A DNA stretch of 64,000 nucleotides from JAHBNG01 sp039028975 (GTDB lineage Bacteria > Chloroflexota > Anaerolineae > Caldilineales > Caldilineaceae), in contig JBCCHB010000079.1 in the NCBI GenBank assembly GCA_039028975.1, positions 9,934 through 73,933 of the forward strand, in the 5' to 3' direction. The position numbers were made by a program, and so were the translations under genes. The stretch's first letter is position 1; each line of letters begins with the position of its first letter. Positions 52,906 to 63,863 of the stretch are shown one piece after another. Below the pieces are notes generated by a model, which made no database searches, had not been told where the DNA came from, and saw nothing but the letters and a program-made list of their open reading frames with translations.

Positions 52906-54252
52906 CTCGGTAGCCGCCTCAATCATTGCCTCTGCATCTTCGGTGAGAAGAAAACTCTCAGAGACCAATTGTTCAGTGAACTCCGCGTACTGCCGTATAT
53001 ACTCGTCATGGTCAGGAAAACGAATCGATCCGTCGGCCAAAGGTGTACACTTGAGATCGACAAAGCCTCCCATCATATGAGGTGGTTCAGGCATAAGAAC
53101 TGCGTCTGCCGCGATGAACTGACCACGCCCAAGGGCTAGATCTGGCAAGCGAATACCACCCAATGCATTCAAATTTTCATCCCGGGCGATTCCTGTGGCT
53201 TTCTTATAGACCGAATCGATTTCGTCTTCTGCTGCTCTTTCCAAGTAAACACTGGCTGGCGGTTCAATGCCATCAACGACCCACTGATCACCAGCAACAA
53301 ACATAGCGCGAAGCACAGGGGACCAATCTAGGGGTGTTGTATCAGCAATGGATGGGAATGGACTTTGAGGTGGCCCAACAAAGCGAGCGCGGGTACCTGG
53401 CGTATCGGCAATGTGTGGTCCACCGGCGATTTCATAGAGTCGATAGGTAGAGTGACCCAGATCGTCAATGCGTAGCCCTGCACCATTGTATTGGAATATG
53501 TCCGATTCTGTTGTGAGCGCAAGGACTCGACCACTGTTCATCGGCGGCATGTAATCTTCTAGAGTCGCTGGCGGTGGGCCAAAAGGCAAGGGCCATCCTG
53601 TCGCCACAAAAAGAGATAATTCAAAAATGCTTTGGCCTTCATCTGAGAGAATCAATGAATGAAGTGGATTTACTGTTGCCGCCACGCCAGTTGCGTATAG
53701 CGTATTGGCTTGACCGACAACGGCAGATAGAGCACTATTTTCTCGCAGCGCCTTAGCAAAAGCAGCCACAATTTCAGCTTCCATCCCAGCCTCACCGCTA
53801 AACTCCGCACAAGGATGTTCGGGCACAAACGGTGCCGACTGTTGAAGACAGATGCCAGCGCTGCTAAAACCCTGACCAAACAGGAAATCTTGCGTGAGAT
53901 AATCATTCCGTGCAATGGCACCACCAATAAAGTGGAGCGGTTCGAGGACAACTCGCCCGTTGGTATCAATGGCATCAACAGGGGCGATAATTTCGAATGG
54001 AGCTATGTATGGACCGGATGCCCCACTGCCTTCTACGGTACCAAGAGTACGAAAGTATGCAGTGCTACCGAATGTACCATGAATGGTTGAATCTGTAATG
54101 GTAACGGGGCCATTTTTTATAGGAGCTTCGTGGACGAGAGATGGTTCTTGAGGTGTTTCTATGGGCGAAATGGGCTGGCAAGCAATCAAGAACATCAAGT
54201 TACTCACAAAGATTAGACATAGATATTGAATGGGTCGTCTACCTTGAAACAC
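52873..54252 (-). CDS. Lipoprotein, alpha/beta hydrolase domain (Abhydrolase_10-like)
   Basis: 459 aa. The N-terminus has a hydrophobic stretch and lipobox FLIAC (Cys about 25). The body resembles the alpha/beta-hydrolase-domain family often found near steroid or xenobiotic genes: GTAYFRTLGTVEGSGASGPY, VVLEPLHFIGGAIARNDYLT, GRVLALTTESDIFQYN and the YEIAGGPHIADTPG block near the expected catalytic His. The nucleophile elbow is not a clear GxSxG (SLILSDEGQSIFEL), so activity is doubtful. The family call rests on these blocks only. Its 3' end overlaps the TPR regulator gene by 33 bases on the opposite strand. Confidence 0.6.
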   Translation of the reverse strand: MFQGRRPIQYLCLIFVSNLMFLIACQPISPIETPQEPSLVHEAPIKNGPVTITDSTIHGTFGSTAYFRTLGTVEGSGASGPYIAPFEIIAPVDAIDTNGRVVLEPLHFIGGAIARNDYLTQDFLFGQGFSSAGICLQQSAPFVPEHPCAEFSGEAGMEAEIVAAFAKALRENSALSAVVGQANTLYATGVAATVNPLHSLILSDEGQSIFELSLFVATGWPLPFGPPPATLEDYMPPMNSGRVLALTTESDIFQYNGAGLRIDDLGHSTYRLYEIAGGPHIADTPGTRARFVGPPQSPFPSIADTTPLDWSPVLRAMFVAGDQWVVDGIEPPASVYLERAAEDEIDSVYKKATGIARDENLNALGGIRLPDLALGRGQFIAADAVLMPEPPHMMGGFVDLKCTPLADGSIRFPDHDEYIRQYAEFTEQLVSESFLLTEDAEAMIEAATESDIGIEGACQ

Positions 54253-54315
54253 AGATTTTCTCCTTATTTTGTTGCAATCTAATGGTTTATACCTTGCTGG
54301 GTCATTAGTTTTTGT

Positions 54316-54552
54316 CTATTCTTCTGCTAAGTCTTTAAGAAACCAGTGCACCACCTCCATTTCATAAACCGTATCAGCTTGGGACATTTGATTCTCTATG
54401 AACAGAAACAGATCATCTAAACAGGTAAACCGATGGACCTCGCTGGTTTGAACACTTTCAATTGCTGCACGCCACCGAAGCTTACCTTCGTCATACTCCC
54501 GCCAGAGCCTTAGCAGGTAGGAGCGATAGGGGCGCCATGGAAATCTGTTCAT
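54316..54552 (-). CDS. Small conserved Chloroflexota-type protein
   Basis: 78 aa. SYLLRLWREYDEGKLRWRAAIESVQT..FTCLDDLFLFI follows a pattern I recall from many Chloroflexota and cyanobacterial genomes (SYLLRLW..WRASLE..T.E...F..L..LF.FL), where function is unknown. No signal peptide or membrane segment. It ends 63 bases upstream of the lipoprotein gene's start in the same direction, so the two may be one unit. Confidence 0.65.
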   Translation of the reverse strand: MNRFPWRPYRSYLLRLWREYDEGKLRWRAAIESVQTSEVHRFTCLDDLFLFIENQMSQADTVYEMEVVHWFLKDLAEE

Positions 54553-54769
54553 AAAAACAGTCTAGCCATGAGGCGTTGATAGGGCGTGAAGAAGTGGCCC
54601 GAACAGCGTTGAGAACGCGTTAACACTGAAATTGCTTGGGTGTATTCATGTTTAGAATAGAGAGTGCAACGCATGGGGTTATGGAACTTAAGTTGGCTAT
54701 GTGGCTTGCTGCCCATGTGTTACACTCTCAGCTATACCCACCGATTTGTCCCCAAATTGCTTTAACTCA

Positions 54770-54798
54770 TTGGGTAAATGTCTAACTATTGTTATAAT
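54770..54798 (+). promoter_or_regulatory. Promoter of the SARP-type regulator gene, probably leaderless
   Basis: TTGGGT (54770-54775), a 17-base spacer and a perfect TATAAT (54793-54798). The expected transcription start is at or within a base of the ATG at 54806, so the mRNA would have almost no leader. Confidence 0.55.
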
Positions 54799-54805
54799 GA
54801 AATGC

Positions 54806-57800
54806 ATGTCTCAACTCATATTGAATTTATTCGGCGCGTTTCAGGCCCAGCTTAATGGACAACCCATAAAGCACTTTGAGTCAGACAAGGCTCGTGCTTT
54901 ATTGGCCTATTTGGTCGTTGAGGCCGAGGAACCTCATCGGAGAGAAAAATTGGCTGGACTCCTATGGTCAGAGGTGCCAGAAAAGAAGGCGCGGGCCAGT
55001 TTACGACATGCGCTCAAAAATTTACGTGATCTTCTAGGTGACAGAACGATTGAGCCGCCTTTTATCGATGCGGATCACAAGACAATTCAGCTCAACCCAA
55101 ATGCAGACTATTGCTCAGATATTGCCAAGTTTGAACAAGAAATAGCTCTACTGAGTGGAGCGCAGCCGAAAACCGTAGATACCTACTTAATTTGCTCTTT
55201 ACAGAGCATAGTCGATGAGTATCGTGGACCATTTCTGCAAGGATTTTCGTTGCCCGATTGTGTGGAATTTGAAGAGTGGGTTCTGCTAACGCGTGAACGA
55301 TATCAAACTCAAGTGCTGTCTGTCTTACAGCTACTCGCTACGCATTTCGAGGATGAAGCCGCATATGACATGGCGGATCGGTATGCTCAAAGACAGCTCG
55401 CAATCGATCCATTCCAAGAGGCTGTGCATCGTCAGCGGATGCGCGTTTTGACCCTCAATGGGCAACGGACTGCCGCTATATTGCAGTATGAGACGTGCCG
55501 GGCGCTCTTTGCAGATGAACTCAATGTTGAACCAGCAACAGAAACGGCTAAGCTGTACAAAGCGATTCAGGTTGGAAAATTCGGCTGGGGCCAACCACCA
55601 GTAGAGGAGCAATCGCCGAATCCTCAAGCTACCCTTGCAACCGCTGAACAGCTAAATTTACATAACTTGCCCGCTTCTCTTACACCTTTTGTTGGGCGTT
55701 ATGCTGAGCGACTAGCTGTTCAGTCAATTCTGTTGAAAAAAGATGCGCGGTTAGTTACCCTGGTTGGGACAGGTGGCGTTGGAAAAACTCGGCTTGCGAT
55801 TGAAGTTGCTTACAGTGTCTTGCCAAACTTTACAGATGGCGTTTACCTTGTTGAACTTGCCAAGCTGCGCTCGCCCGATTTGGTTTTGGAATCAATTGCC
55901 CAGGTTGTAAACGTTCAGGAATCTGGAAGCCGATCCCTCAAGCAAGTGCTCATCGCTTTTCTACGACAGAGAAAGCTGCTGCTCCTCTTGGATAACTTCG
56001 AACATGTTTTGGCGGAAGTGACATTGGTTTCCGATCTACTGGCTGCTGCCCCAAACCTGAAGGTATTTGCAACAAGTCGTGAGCCACTCCAGATCTATGG
56101 TGAAACCCAATATGCTGTAGAACCATTATCTCTGCCAAAAGAGGGGAAAGAGCATTCATCAGAGAATCTTCTCAAAAATGAATCCATTCAGCTCTTTCTG
56201 CAGGGAGCGCGTTCTGTTAAACCCAGCTTCCCTGATGATGGAAAAACCCTTAGGGCTGTTGCTCGAATCTGTGCCAGTTTAGATGGCTTGCCACTGGCTA
56301 TCGAATTAGCAGCAGCTCGGATTAAGCACCTTTCGATTGATTCACTTGAGGTGCAGTTCTGTAGAGAAGAGCCAGGTAAGCTAGCGTTGCTGAAAAGTAA
56401 TTTGCGTAACCTCCCATCGCGTCATCAAACCCTTGCTCAGACAATTGGTTGGAGCTATGAGCTATTAACAGAGGTTGAAAAATTGCTCTATCGGCGGCTA
56501 TCGGTCTTTGCTGGCGGGTGTACATTGGAAGCAGCTAAGGCTGTTTGTCGAACTGACCACGAAGAGATACCTAACGATGCTGTTCAGAGCGGCTTAATGT
56601 CGTTGGTTGAAAAGAACCTGCTGAAATGTCAGCAGGAGAAACTTGCTATACCACGTTATAGCCAACTTGAACTCATTCGAGAATATGGTTTTCATCAGCT
56701 TACCCAACACGATGAAGTTGATCGGATTCAGAATCGACATGCAGACTTCTATTTGGCTACCGCGCAAAAAGTAGAGCCGGAATTTGCGGCGGGCAGCAGT
56801 AAAGGCTATCAAGCGTTTATTACGATTGAGAAAGAGAATTTTTATGTAGCATTACAGTGGGCTATTTCAGCCAACAAACCTGAATTGGCATTGAGACTTG
56901 CAAATGCTCTATCGGCTTACTGGATTCAGAGAGGTGCCACAGCTAAAGATCTCAAGTGGATCAAGCAAGCAATTCAACTTGCCTACCATGAGCCACCGAC
57001 AGCCCAATTGGCCGAGGCCGTTTTATATGTTGCCATTAGAACAGAGCAGACGGGAGATGTGAAAGCGGCAAAAGAGTACTTTGAGGAAGCGTTGAATCTG
57101 AGCCGTCAGCTGAACAATCAGCCTCGTATTGGTATAACGCTTGCACTGTTGGGAAATGTACACTATCGATTGGGCAATTACGATGAAGCACACACGTTAC
57201 ATGAAAAGAGTCTTAAAATCCGACGAGAACTCAACAATCTGTGGGAGTTGGGGATGCTATTAATCAATATTGGGGGCCGTTTAACTCAATTAAAGGAGTT
57301 TGCCGAGGCTAGAGCGTATTTTAACGAGGGGTTGACGTTACACCGTAAACTTGAGAATCCTTACGGACTCTCACTGACGTTAAGGCAATTAGGGCTTCTA
57401 GACATGCTAAATGGAGACATTCTGCGCGCTCACCAACTGATCAATGAGGCCCGCCAACTTGCGCAAGAATATGACCTTAAGAGCATCTATGCCGGAATCT
57501 TGTGTGCGGGAGCAGAATTGTCATTGGCTGAGTCAAACCCTGTTGCTGCCCTGGAAGAAGCCCAGAAAGCATTGTCGTTGTATGATAAAATTGGGATGCG
57601 TTCCTATTTTGTAGAGGCATTGTGTCCTTTGGTTGCTGCACTCGCCACGCAAAATCAAGCTACAAGATCATTACAGCTAGCTGGTGCAACAACCAAATTC
57701 TATCATTCGCTCGGGTACGTGATGCCGCCGCTTCAGCAAGAAAAATTTGATGCTGCCGTTGCGCTGGCTAAGCAGCAAGTAAGTCGCCAAGCGGGCGACA

Positions 57801-57868
57801 GGGCTTGGCAAGCGGGCAACGCTATGACGGTTGAACAGATGGTATTATTTGCCCTGGAAGTGCCATAA
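54806..57868 (+). CDS. AfsR/SARP-like regulator: winged helix-BTAD-NB-ARC-TPR
   Basis: 1020 aa from ATG 54806 (ATG 54797 is an alternative; the -10 box overlaps it; longer frames to 54701 look non-coding). Residues 1-95 are an OmpR-like winged helix (LILNLFGAFQAQLNGQPIKHF, KARALLAYLVVEAEEPHRRE), then the BTAD helical domain to about 245. An NB-ARC/STAND ATPase follows with P-loop VGTGGVGKTRLAIEVA (about 318-333), Walker B LLLLLDNFEHV and FATSREPLQIYGE. The region from about 700 has TPRs (GITLALLGNVHYRLGNYDEA, GMLLINIGGRLTQLKEFAEA). STAND proteins of this type couple ligand or partner sensing to DNA binding. The target genes are unknown; the neighbouring protease genes are candidates by position. 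Confidence 0.88.
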   Translation: MSQLILNLFGAFQAQLNGQPIKHFESDKARALLAYLVVEAEEPHRREKLAGLLWSEVPEKKARASLRHALKNLRDLLGDRTIEPPFIDADHKTIQLNPNADYCSDIAKFEQEIALLSGAQPKTVDTYLICSLQSIVDEYRGPFLQGFSLPDCVEFEEWVLLTRERYQTQVLSVLQLLATHFEDEAAYDMADRYAQRQLAIDPFQEAVHRQRMRVLTLNGQRTAAILQYETCRALFADELNVEPATETAKLYKAIQVGKFGWGQPPVEEQSPNPQATLATAEQLNLHNLPASLTPFVGRYAERLAVQSILLKKDARLVTLVGTGGVGKTRLAIEVAYSVLPNFTDGVYLVELAKLRSPDLVLESIAQVVNVQESGSRSLKQVLIAFLRQRKLLLLLDNFEHVLAEVTLVSDLLAAAPNLKVFATSREPLQIYGETQYAVEPLSLPKEGKEHSSENLLKNESIQLFLQGARSVKPSFPDDGKTLRAVARICASLDGLPLAIELAAARIKHLSIDSLEVQFCREEPGKLALLKSNLRNLPSRHQTLAQTIGWSYELLTEVEKLLYRRLSVFAGGCTLEAAKAVCRTDHEEIPNDAVQSGLMSLVEKNLLKCQQEKLAIPRYSQLELIREYGFHQLTQHDEVDRIQNRHADFYLATAQKVEPEFAAGSSKGYQAFITIEKENFYVALQWAISANKPELALRLANALSAYWIQRGATAKDLKWIKQAIQLAYHEPPTAQLAEAVLYVAIRTEQTGDVKAAKEYFEEALNLSRQLNNQPRIGITLALLGNVHYRLGNYDEAHTLHEKSLKIRRELNNLWELGMLLINIGGRLTQLKEFAEARAYFNEGLTLHRKLENPYGLSLTLRQLGLLDMLNGDILRAHQLINEARQLAQEYDLKSIYAGILCAGAELSLAESNPVAALEEAQKALSLYDKIGMRSYFVEALCPLVAALATQNQATRSLQLAGATTKFYHSLGYVMPPLQQEKFDAAVALAKQQVSRQAGDRAWQAGNAMTVEQMVLFALEVP

Positions 57869-57918
57869 TCCGCCCCTTGGTACGACTATGTTGGTCCGAC
57901 TTCGGTTGTGCTTTTGGA

Positions 57919-58222
<304 letters not shown>

Positions 58223-58270
58223 GTTCTGATTAACCGACCTCGTCAGTGCCGTTGGTCTTGTGACTGTCTT

Positions 58271-61237
58271 TTACTGAATCAACGGCAGATAGAGCCGATT
58301 CCCTACCTCTACCTCAATCACATAGGGCAGGGCGGCTAGGCCATCCTCATCTTGAGCGTGAATGACGATGCGATAGGTGCCGATCTCATTGAATCCGCTA
58401 TAGCGAGCGGTAAAGGTGTCCCCTTCTCCGGTTGGGTCGAGGAGCAGCTTTTCTAGGGTTTCGGCCACAAGCTCTGGGCCGGGGGTGGGCGGTTCGTAAG
58501 AGGGTGGGTAGATGACGGCCCAAGCTCGATCGATGCCCATGTTGTCGCGGATATCTGCGGTAAGGATGCCGCTACGATTGGTGAGGGTCTCAGGACCCTC
58601 AACGCTAAAGATGTGGGGGGACCACCTATCGCCGGGTAAGGTGCCTGCATAAGCAAAGCCCCGCTGGGCGGCAATAGTAAAATCATCATCTTCGCCCGGA
58701 TTGCGATTCCCATTGGCATCGATCCAGGGTTCCTGAAACTCTTTGCTATTGCCCACATACCGTTTGGCATCCAGATAGCTCGTGAAGAGATTGCGTCCCA
58801 ACTCTAGGGAGACAATCAACTGGTCCGAGAAGAAGGCCCCAGCATCGGTGACGTAGGCATCCCAATCCACGTTGGTCGACGTGATGACGACCCGCCCAGT
58901 TTTGCTGACCGACTTGGCTCCTTCTATAAAGCTGCCAGAGTGACAGGCTTCCACAACCACGTTCACGTTGGCCGTGGGGACGGCTTCTTCAAAGCTCGTC
59001 AGCCATTCGTCCAGCTGATCCGGGGCCAATCGTTCATTGTTCAATTCATCGATGAAGAGCAGATCTCGGTCCCCGTGATCAACCAGGTAGAGGGTGAGGG
59101 CCTGATTTGCACCAACCGTCTGAGGTGCCCATTCGGTGATGGCCAAGCGTAGATTGTCCATAGTGGCTGAAGCATCCCGCCCGGTTCTCGGTTCCGGGGC
59201 CAGATAGTAAATATCATTGGCATCGTAGCCGTTGGCCTCAAAGAGGCGGAAGACATTTTCGGCAATGTTGTAGATGTTGCCCTGCAAGCGGTCATTTGCC
59301 TTATAGCGCCCCGCCAGGATGATCACGGCTCCACCCTGGGGTTCTTCAGACAACTCGGTGACTGAGAGTTCATAGCCCACATCATCACCTGCCACAGCCG
59401 CATCCACATTGGCCAGCTTCAGATAAAAAGAGCCGCTAGATGGAGCCGTAAAGTCAAGTCGTACGCCGGGCGTAAAGCGCTCATTCCATTCGTCCTCGGG
59501 TAAGCTGTCACACGATGAATACATTTCCAGCGTAACGTCGGCTTTAGATCCTATAGGGATTCGAGCGTCTATCCGGTAACCTCTGTTTGCCTGCGCCTCA
59601 AACTTGACCCAGTCCACGTCCCCTTGACGATGGACGGTGTGGGTCTGGAGGGAGCCGTCTGAAGGAATTGCGTTGGCGGTTGCGCAGGTGTTGTTCGGTT
59701 CGTGAATATCACCTTGAGGAGTAGGAGACGATGTGGCTGTTGGTGTATTAGTCGGTGTAGCCGTAGGCGGGTTAGTTGGCGTGGATGTTGGTGTATTAGT
59801 CGGTGTGTTAAAAGGAGGGGTGGGTGTTGACAATGAAACAGTAACACCCTCCCCAAAATCGCTGGTTAGATCATTCTGTTGGTCATCAAACGCGTTGCTA
59901 TCGTTTTGACCGTTGTGGGCTGGGGTGAAAGTGCGCACAGCAAACGTGTATTGGATACCAGGCGTCAGTTCCGCTATGGTGATATTGTCAATCGTCTTGT
60001 CTGAGGTAGTTGCAACCACATTGTAGGACGCACCACCATTGGTGGAGAGTCCAATTTCGTAATAACCACCATCAGCTGTGTACAGAATTGGCTCCCAAGT
60101 CAGACGGGCTGACATTAATGAGAGAACAGAGACCTGCACATTGGCTGGAGGAATGGTCTGGGTGCTTTCCCAAGTACTGCTTCTGTCGTTTAGACAGTCT
60201 GCAGATTGCTGGTCTTCCGCGCCCAATCGATTAAAATCGATGTTAAATTCAGTAATGTTTGGCCATACAGAAGGACAAACGAGAGGAGATGGTATCTGTC
60301 CATTTAGTTGATTGCTGTATAAATGAAGTCTGGTGAGATTAGAAAGTTGACCTAATTCTGCTGGGATAGAGCCACCTAGCTTATTGCTGTGTAGATCAAG
60401 AAAAGTAAGGTTAGAGAGTTGACCTAACTCTGGCGGAATAGACCCACTTAGCTTGTTGAGATTCAGGTCAAGTGAAGTAAGGTTGGAGAGTTGGCCTAAC
60501 TCTGCTGGGATAGCCCCACTTAGGTCATTGCCTACCAACCAAAGAAAAGTTAGATTAGATAACTGGCCTAATTCTGCTGGGATAGCCCCACTTAAGTCAT
60601 TGTGATATAACCAAAGTCTGGTGAGATTAGAGAGTTGACCTAACTCTGGCGGAATAGACCCATTTAGCTGATTGCCGTTCAACAAAAGAAAAGTTAGATT
60701 AGATAGCTGACCTAGTTCAGCTGGAATAGACCCGCTTAGTTTATTGTCGAACAGAACAAGTTCAGTGAGATTGGAGAGTTGACCTAATTCTGTTGGGATG
60801 GACCCGCTCAGTTCATTGATAAGCAGAACAAGTTTAGTGAGATTGGAGAGTTGACCTAATTCTTCTGGAATAGAGCCTCTTAGTTGATTAGTGTTCAGAT
60901 CAAGCTCGGTGACTCGGCTACCCAGGCAGCTAACTCCATGCCAGCCACAGGGGCTGTTTGTCTGTAACCAACCACTATTGGTGCGCCAATTTGACCCATC
61001 CGTCTCACTATATAACGTCACTAGAACGTTACAATCGCCCACATCAATTCCTGTTGCCGCAGCACAATCATAAGGCGTATCCCCTTGCCGATCTGCAGAA
61101 AGAGTCATCGCCGAGGTGGTGGGCTGAACAATCAGGACCGTGAGCACGAAGAGCGTGAGCAGCATGGTCATCTGAAAGATAGTCACCTGTAAGACGGGTT
61201 GGGTGCTATGTGTTGAGTGTGTTGATTGGGGCAGCAT
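58271..61237 (-). CDS. Secreted LRR-FN3-PPC-legumain-like (peptidase C13) protein
   Basis: 988 aa. A hydrophobic signal segment (MTMLLTLFVLTVLIVQPTTSA) is followed by an LRR cap (GDCNVLVTLYSETDGSNWRT, PCGWHGVSC) and nine plant-type LRRs, eight of them starting ELGQLSNLT. Then come FN3, a Pro/Thr linker (about 480-510) and a PPC domain (GDIHEPNNTCATANAI to about 635). The peptidase C13-like domain carries GGAVIILAGRY, His in LYLVDHGDRD (about 721) and Cys in VVVEACHSGSF (about 764). After a beta-rich domain the protein ends RLYLPLIQ. C13/caspase-like enzymes cut after Asn or Asp. It shares the LRR cap and FN3 with the C11 protein, and the Roc-COR-CHAT gene lies 85 bases upstream in the same direction. 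Confidence 0.9.
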   Translation of the reverse strand: MLPQSTHSTHSTQPVLQVTIFQMTMLLTLFVLTVLIVQPTTSAMTLSADRQGDTPYDCAAATGIDVGDCNVLVTLYSETDGSNWRTNSGWLQTNSPCGWHGVSCLGSRVTELDLNTNQLRGSIPEELGQLSNLTKLVLLINELSGSIPTELGQLSNLTELVLFDNKLSGSIPAELGQLSNLTFLLLNGNQLNGSIPPELGQLSNLTRLWLYHNDLSGAIPAELGQLSNLTFLWLVGNDLSGAIPAELGQLSNLTSLDLNLNKLSGSIPPELGQLSNLTFLDLHSNKLGGSIPAELGQLSNLTRLHLYSNQLNGQIPSPLVCPSVWPNITEFNIDFNRLGAEDQQSADCLNDRSSTWESTQTIPPANVQVSVLSLMSARLTWEPILYTADGGYYEIGLSTNGGASYNVVATTSDKTIDNITIAELTPGIQYTFAVRTFTPAHNGQNDSNAFDDQQNDLTSDFGEGVTVSLSTPTPPFNTPTNTPTSTPTNPPTATPTNTPTATSSPTPQGDIHEPNNTCATANAIPSDGSLQTHTVHRQGDVDWVKFEAQANRGYRIDARIPIGSKADVTLEMYSSCDSLPEDEWNERFTPGVRLDFTAPSSGSFYLKLANVDAAVAGDDVGYELSVTELSEEPQGGAVIILAGRYKANDRLQGNIYNIAENVFRLFEANGYDANDIYYLAPEPRTGRDASATMDNLRLAITEWAPQTVGANQALTLYLVDHGDRDLLFIDELNNERLAPDQLDEWLTSFEEAVPTANVNVVVEACHSGSFIEGAKSVSKTGRVVITSTNVDWDAYVTDAGAFFSDQLIVSLELGRNLFTSYLDAKRYVGNSKEFQEPWIDANGNRNPGEDDDFTIAAQRGFAYAGTLPGDRWSPHIFSVEGPETLTNRSGILTADIRDNMGIDRAWAVIYPPSYEPPTPGPELVAETLEKLLLDPTGEGDTFTARYSGFNEIGTYRIVIHAQDEDGLAALPYVIEVEVGNRLYLPLIQ
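60318..60893 (-). repeat. Tandem 72-bp LRR-coding repeats
   Basis: Eight 24-codon units within the C13 gene, each with nearly the same DNA for ELGQLSNLT and SGSIP/SGAIP. The DNA similarity is higher than protein function alone needs, suggesting recent unit duplication or conversion. Boundaries are approximate. Confidence 0.75.
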
Positions 61238-61322
61238 GGGAAATCTTCTCTTGTTCTCTTCTTTTCGGTGTTTACACTACAACAAATGCTGATCAGAGCC
61301 AATTTTGCGTCCCGCATGTTAT

Positions 61323-63863
61323 TCATCCCCTCATCTTGTCATCCTCTACCCTGGCTAGCGGATGGGCATAGAGCACATACGCCAACCAGGTCGAATTCCA
61401 GGGCTGCTCATTGCGCACTGCCTCTCTGGCGCTGCGGAAGGCTTGTGCAATGGGCATGCCTTCTTGGATGAGCTGGTTGTAGAAGGTCTCCATGAAGAGA
61501 AGGGCCAGCCGGTCGTCTACTTCCCAGAGAGCGCCGACGAAGGCACCGACGTGGGCGCTTTGGATGAAGCGCTCGGCCCAGCCGCCCAGCCCGGTAAAGC
61601 TGAAATCGCTTCTGGCTCCGTTGCAGGTGTTGAGAAAGATCAGGGGGCGAGTACGGGAACCGCCAAATTGGGCCAGAAGATCTTGGGGTCGTATGGTGCC
61701 GTTGGTCAACTCGATCTCGGAATTGTTGATGTCGCTGGCGTTGACCGTGCCGTGACAGGCAAAGTGCATCAGGGCAAAGTGCTCTTGCTCAATGGCATCC
61801 AACACCGCCGATTGGTTGCCCAAAGTAGGCTGCACGTCCATTGCTGGGTGTGAGATACTGAAACCCTGGAGCACCTCCAGCTCTTTGGGGACAAAGGTTA
61901 GCCGACTTGACTCCTGGGCGATGGGGTGCACTTGGCCAGCGGGAAGCGCTTTGATCGGGCTGGGACCTGGCAACCAGCGGGCCAGATCAAGTTGTTGACA
62001 CCAGAAGGGATCCTCTTGCCGCTCGCCGTTCTGGAACCGGTAGGGTTTAACCATCTCCCATGGGATCCACGGCTCGTCAGAGGTGATGAGCAGAGAACTC
62101 ACTTCCTCACGAAAGGTCCAATAACGATTTTGGAGACCTTCGGGGATCAGTTCATCCCACAGTCGGCGTCCCATGGCGTCTAGGCTCCGCTGATCGTAAG
62201 CTTGCTCCTCTTCGGCTTTGTTGGGTTTGTCCGGGGCCATGTGGTTTAGCTCTTGGTAAATGCCCTGGAGCTTCTGGCTAGGCGTGCCGTGGAGCTGAAT
62301 CTCACCAACCATGGTGTTGTGATAGCCACCATGGCTCTGGATATGAGAGCCGGAGCGCAGGGTAAAGGTCAGCCGGTAGTTGCCTGCTTCATGGCTACAT
62401 TTGATCTCCAGCTCCAGATCGAGGGAGGCCTCAGTCAGGGCAGTTGGCGCAGCAGGCAGACGATTCATCGGTCCACGCTGCGGGAGCAGCCTCTTCCCCG
62501 TAATGATCTCCCCATACTCGTCTAGTGTCTCGTCGGCATACCTCTCCGCTTCGGGCATGCGGACCGCGGCCAGGAGCTGCTGGATATTGACTCGATGGTG
62601 GGGGCTGTTCTCGCAATCGATCTCATATCTGCCCACTTCCAGGCGGCTTTGGAGGCTTTTAAAGAGGTAGAAGTGGGGTTCACTCAACCTAGCACAGCTT
62701 TCACAGCTACAGGGAACCTTCTCATGGACCTGGAGCTTGCTGCCGAAGGTGGCGTGAATCTCCTCGACCTGTTGGCGGACGATGGCCAGCAGTCCCCGCC
62801 GGTCGCTGCCCTCGAGCCGAATGACGATCCGGTTCCTGGCCCGCTCCTCCCGCACCAGTGCCCGGGTGCTGCCCCAATCAAAGAGCACGCCTGAATACCA
62901 GCGCACCTCCTGGTAGATGATCTGGTGTAGCCGCACGATGAGGCGGCTCAGAATGCCCCGGGGCATAAAGTCGTAGGCGTAGACGAAGAAGAGGTTATTC
63001 TGCTCGCTGCGCCAGGGAATCTTCTCCTGTGGGAAATCGCCAGGCAGAAGCTGAGGGGTCAAGTAGTCGCCGTTGAGAAGCTCATAGGCCAGCTCAAACT
63101 TGCACATGAGGTCAATCAGCTTCTGCTGCATCCGGCGGTAGGTGGCTTCGCTCCAGATGGTGCGCAGATCCTGAGGAGAGAAGCGACCCTGGTTTTTGAT
63201 AATCGTCTGGTTGTCCAGCACTCGGTAGACCGCGTCGGTGACCCACTCATGGTTGAGAAAGAGGGTATCTTGCAGCCGCAGCTCATCTTGAAAGTGGAGA
63301 AAGGCGCCCAGTTCGTGAAAGACCCGGGAGATGACGTCAGCCACCGACTCATCGAGACCGTGGCTGGCGCAGATGTCGTAATAGGTTTGAATGGGTATGT
63401 AGTCTTTGTCTACCTCTGCAATGGCTCGGCGAATGCGGACCCAGGTGCTAGGCAACTCCATGCCCAGCTTGCCTGCTTGGTAGAGATTCTGCACGATCTG
63501 AACGACGCGCGTCCGTAGCCGTTCAATGCTCGCCTCTTCCCCATCCTGGCAGGAGGCCCGCTCTTCCCCGTGCTCAATGTTCTCAAAGTCCCGATAGTAG
63601 TCAGACATGGGCAGGTAGACAGCTGGCAGATCGCTCTTGTTCTGCACCACCAGAAGAGGGCTATTGCCGCCCAGTAACTGCACTGTGTTGAACCAGTAGT
63701 AGAAGATGTCGGTGCTCGTATCTTCATGCTTGCGGGCCTCTACCACAAAGAGGTAGATGGCGCGCCGGGTGAGAAAGAATTGATGAGTCGTCTTATAGAT
63801 CTCCTGGCCGCCAAAGTCCCAGACGTTGAGGCGGAAATCCCGCTCCAGCCCGCTCTCTTGGGC
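61323..63863 (-). pseudogene. Roc-COR-CHAT protein, truncated at the N-terminus
   Basis: 846 readable codons. Before the first in-frame start (GTG 63746) the same frame continues back to 63863 and encodes LNVWDFGGQEIYKTTHQFFL, the G3 (DxxG) region of a Roc GTPase. A TAA at 63864-63866 then ends the frame, and no P-loop (G1) or LRR follows. Remaining parts: G4 VVQNKSDLP, a COR domain (about 80-330, PRGILSRLIVRLHQII, NEDYLTPQLLPG-like NGDYLTPQLLPG), and a C-terminal CHAT protease with His in LMHFACHGT and Cys in FLNTCNGAR. GC content looks higher than in the neighbours. Either a disrupted gene or one that starts at 63746 without GTP binding. Confidence 0.8.

Noticed and set aside
60318..60893. 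CRISPR-like regular repeats
   Set aside because: The 72-bp period is exactly 24 codons in frame and encodes leucine-rich repeats; there are no spacers.
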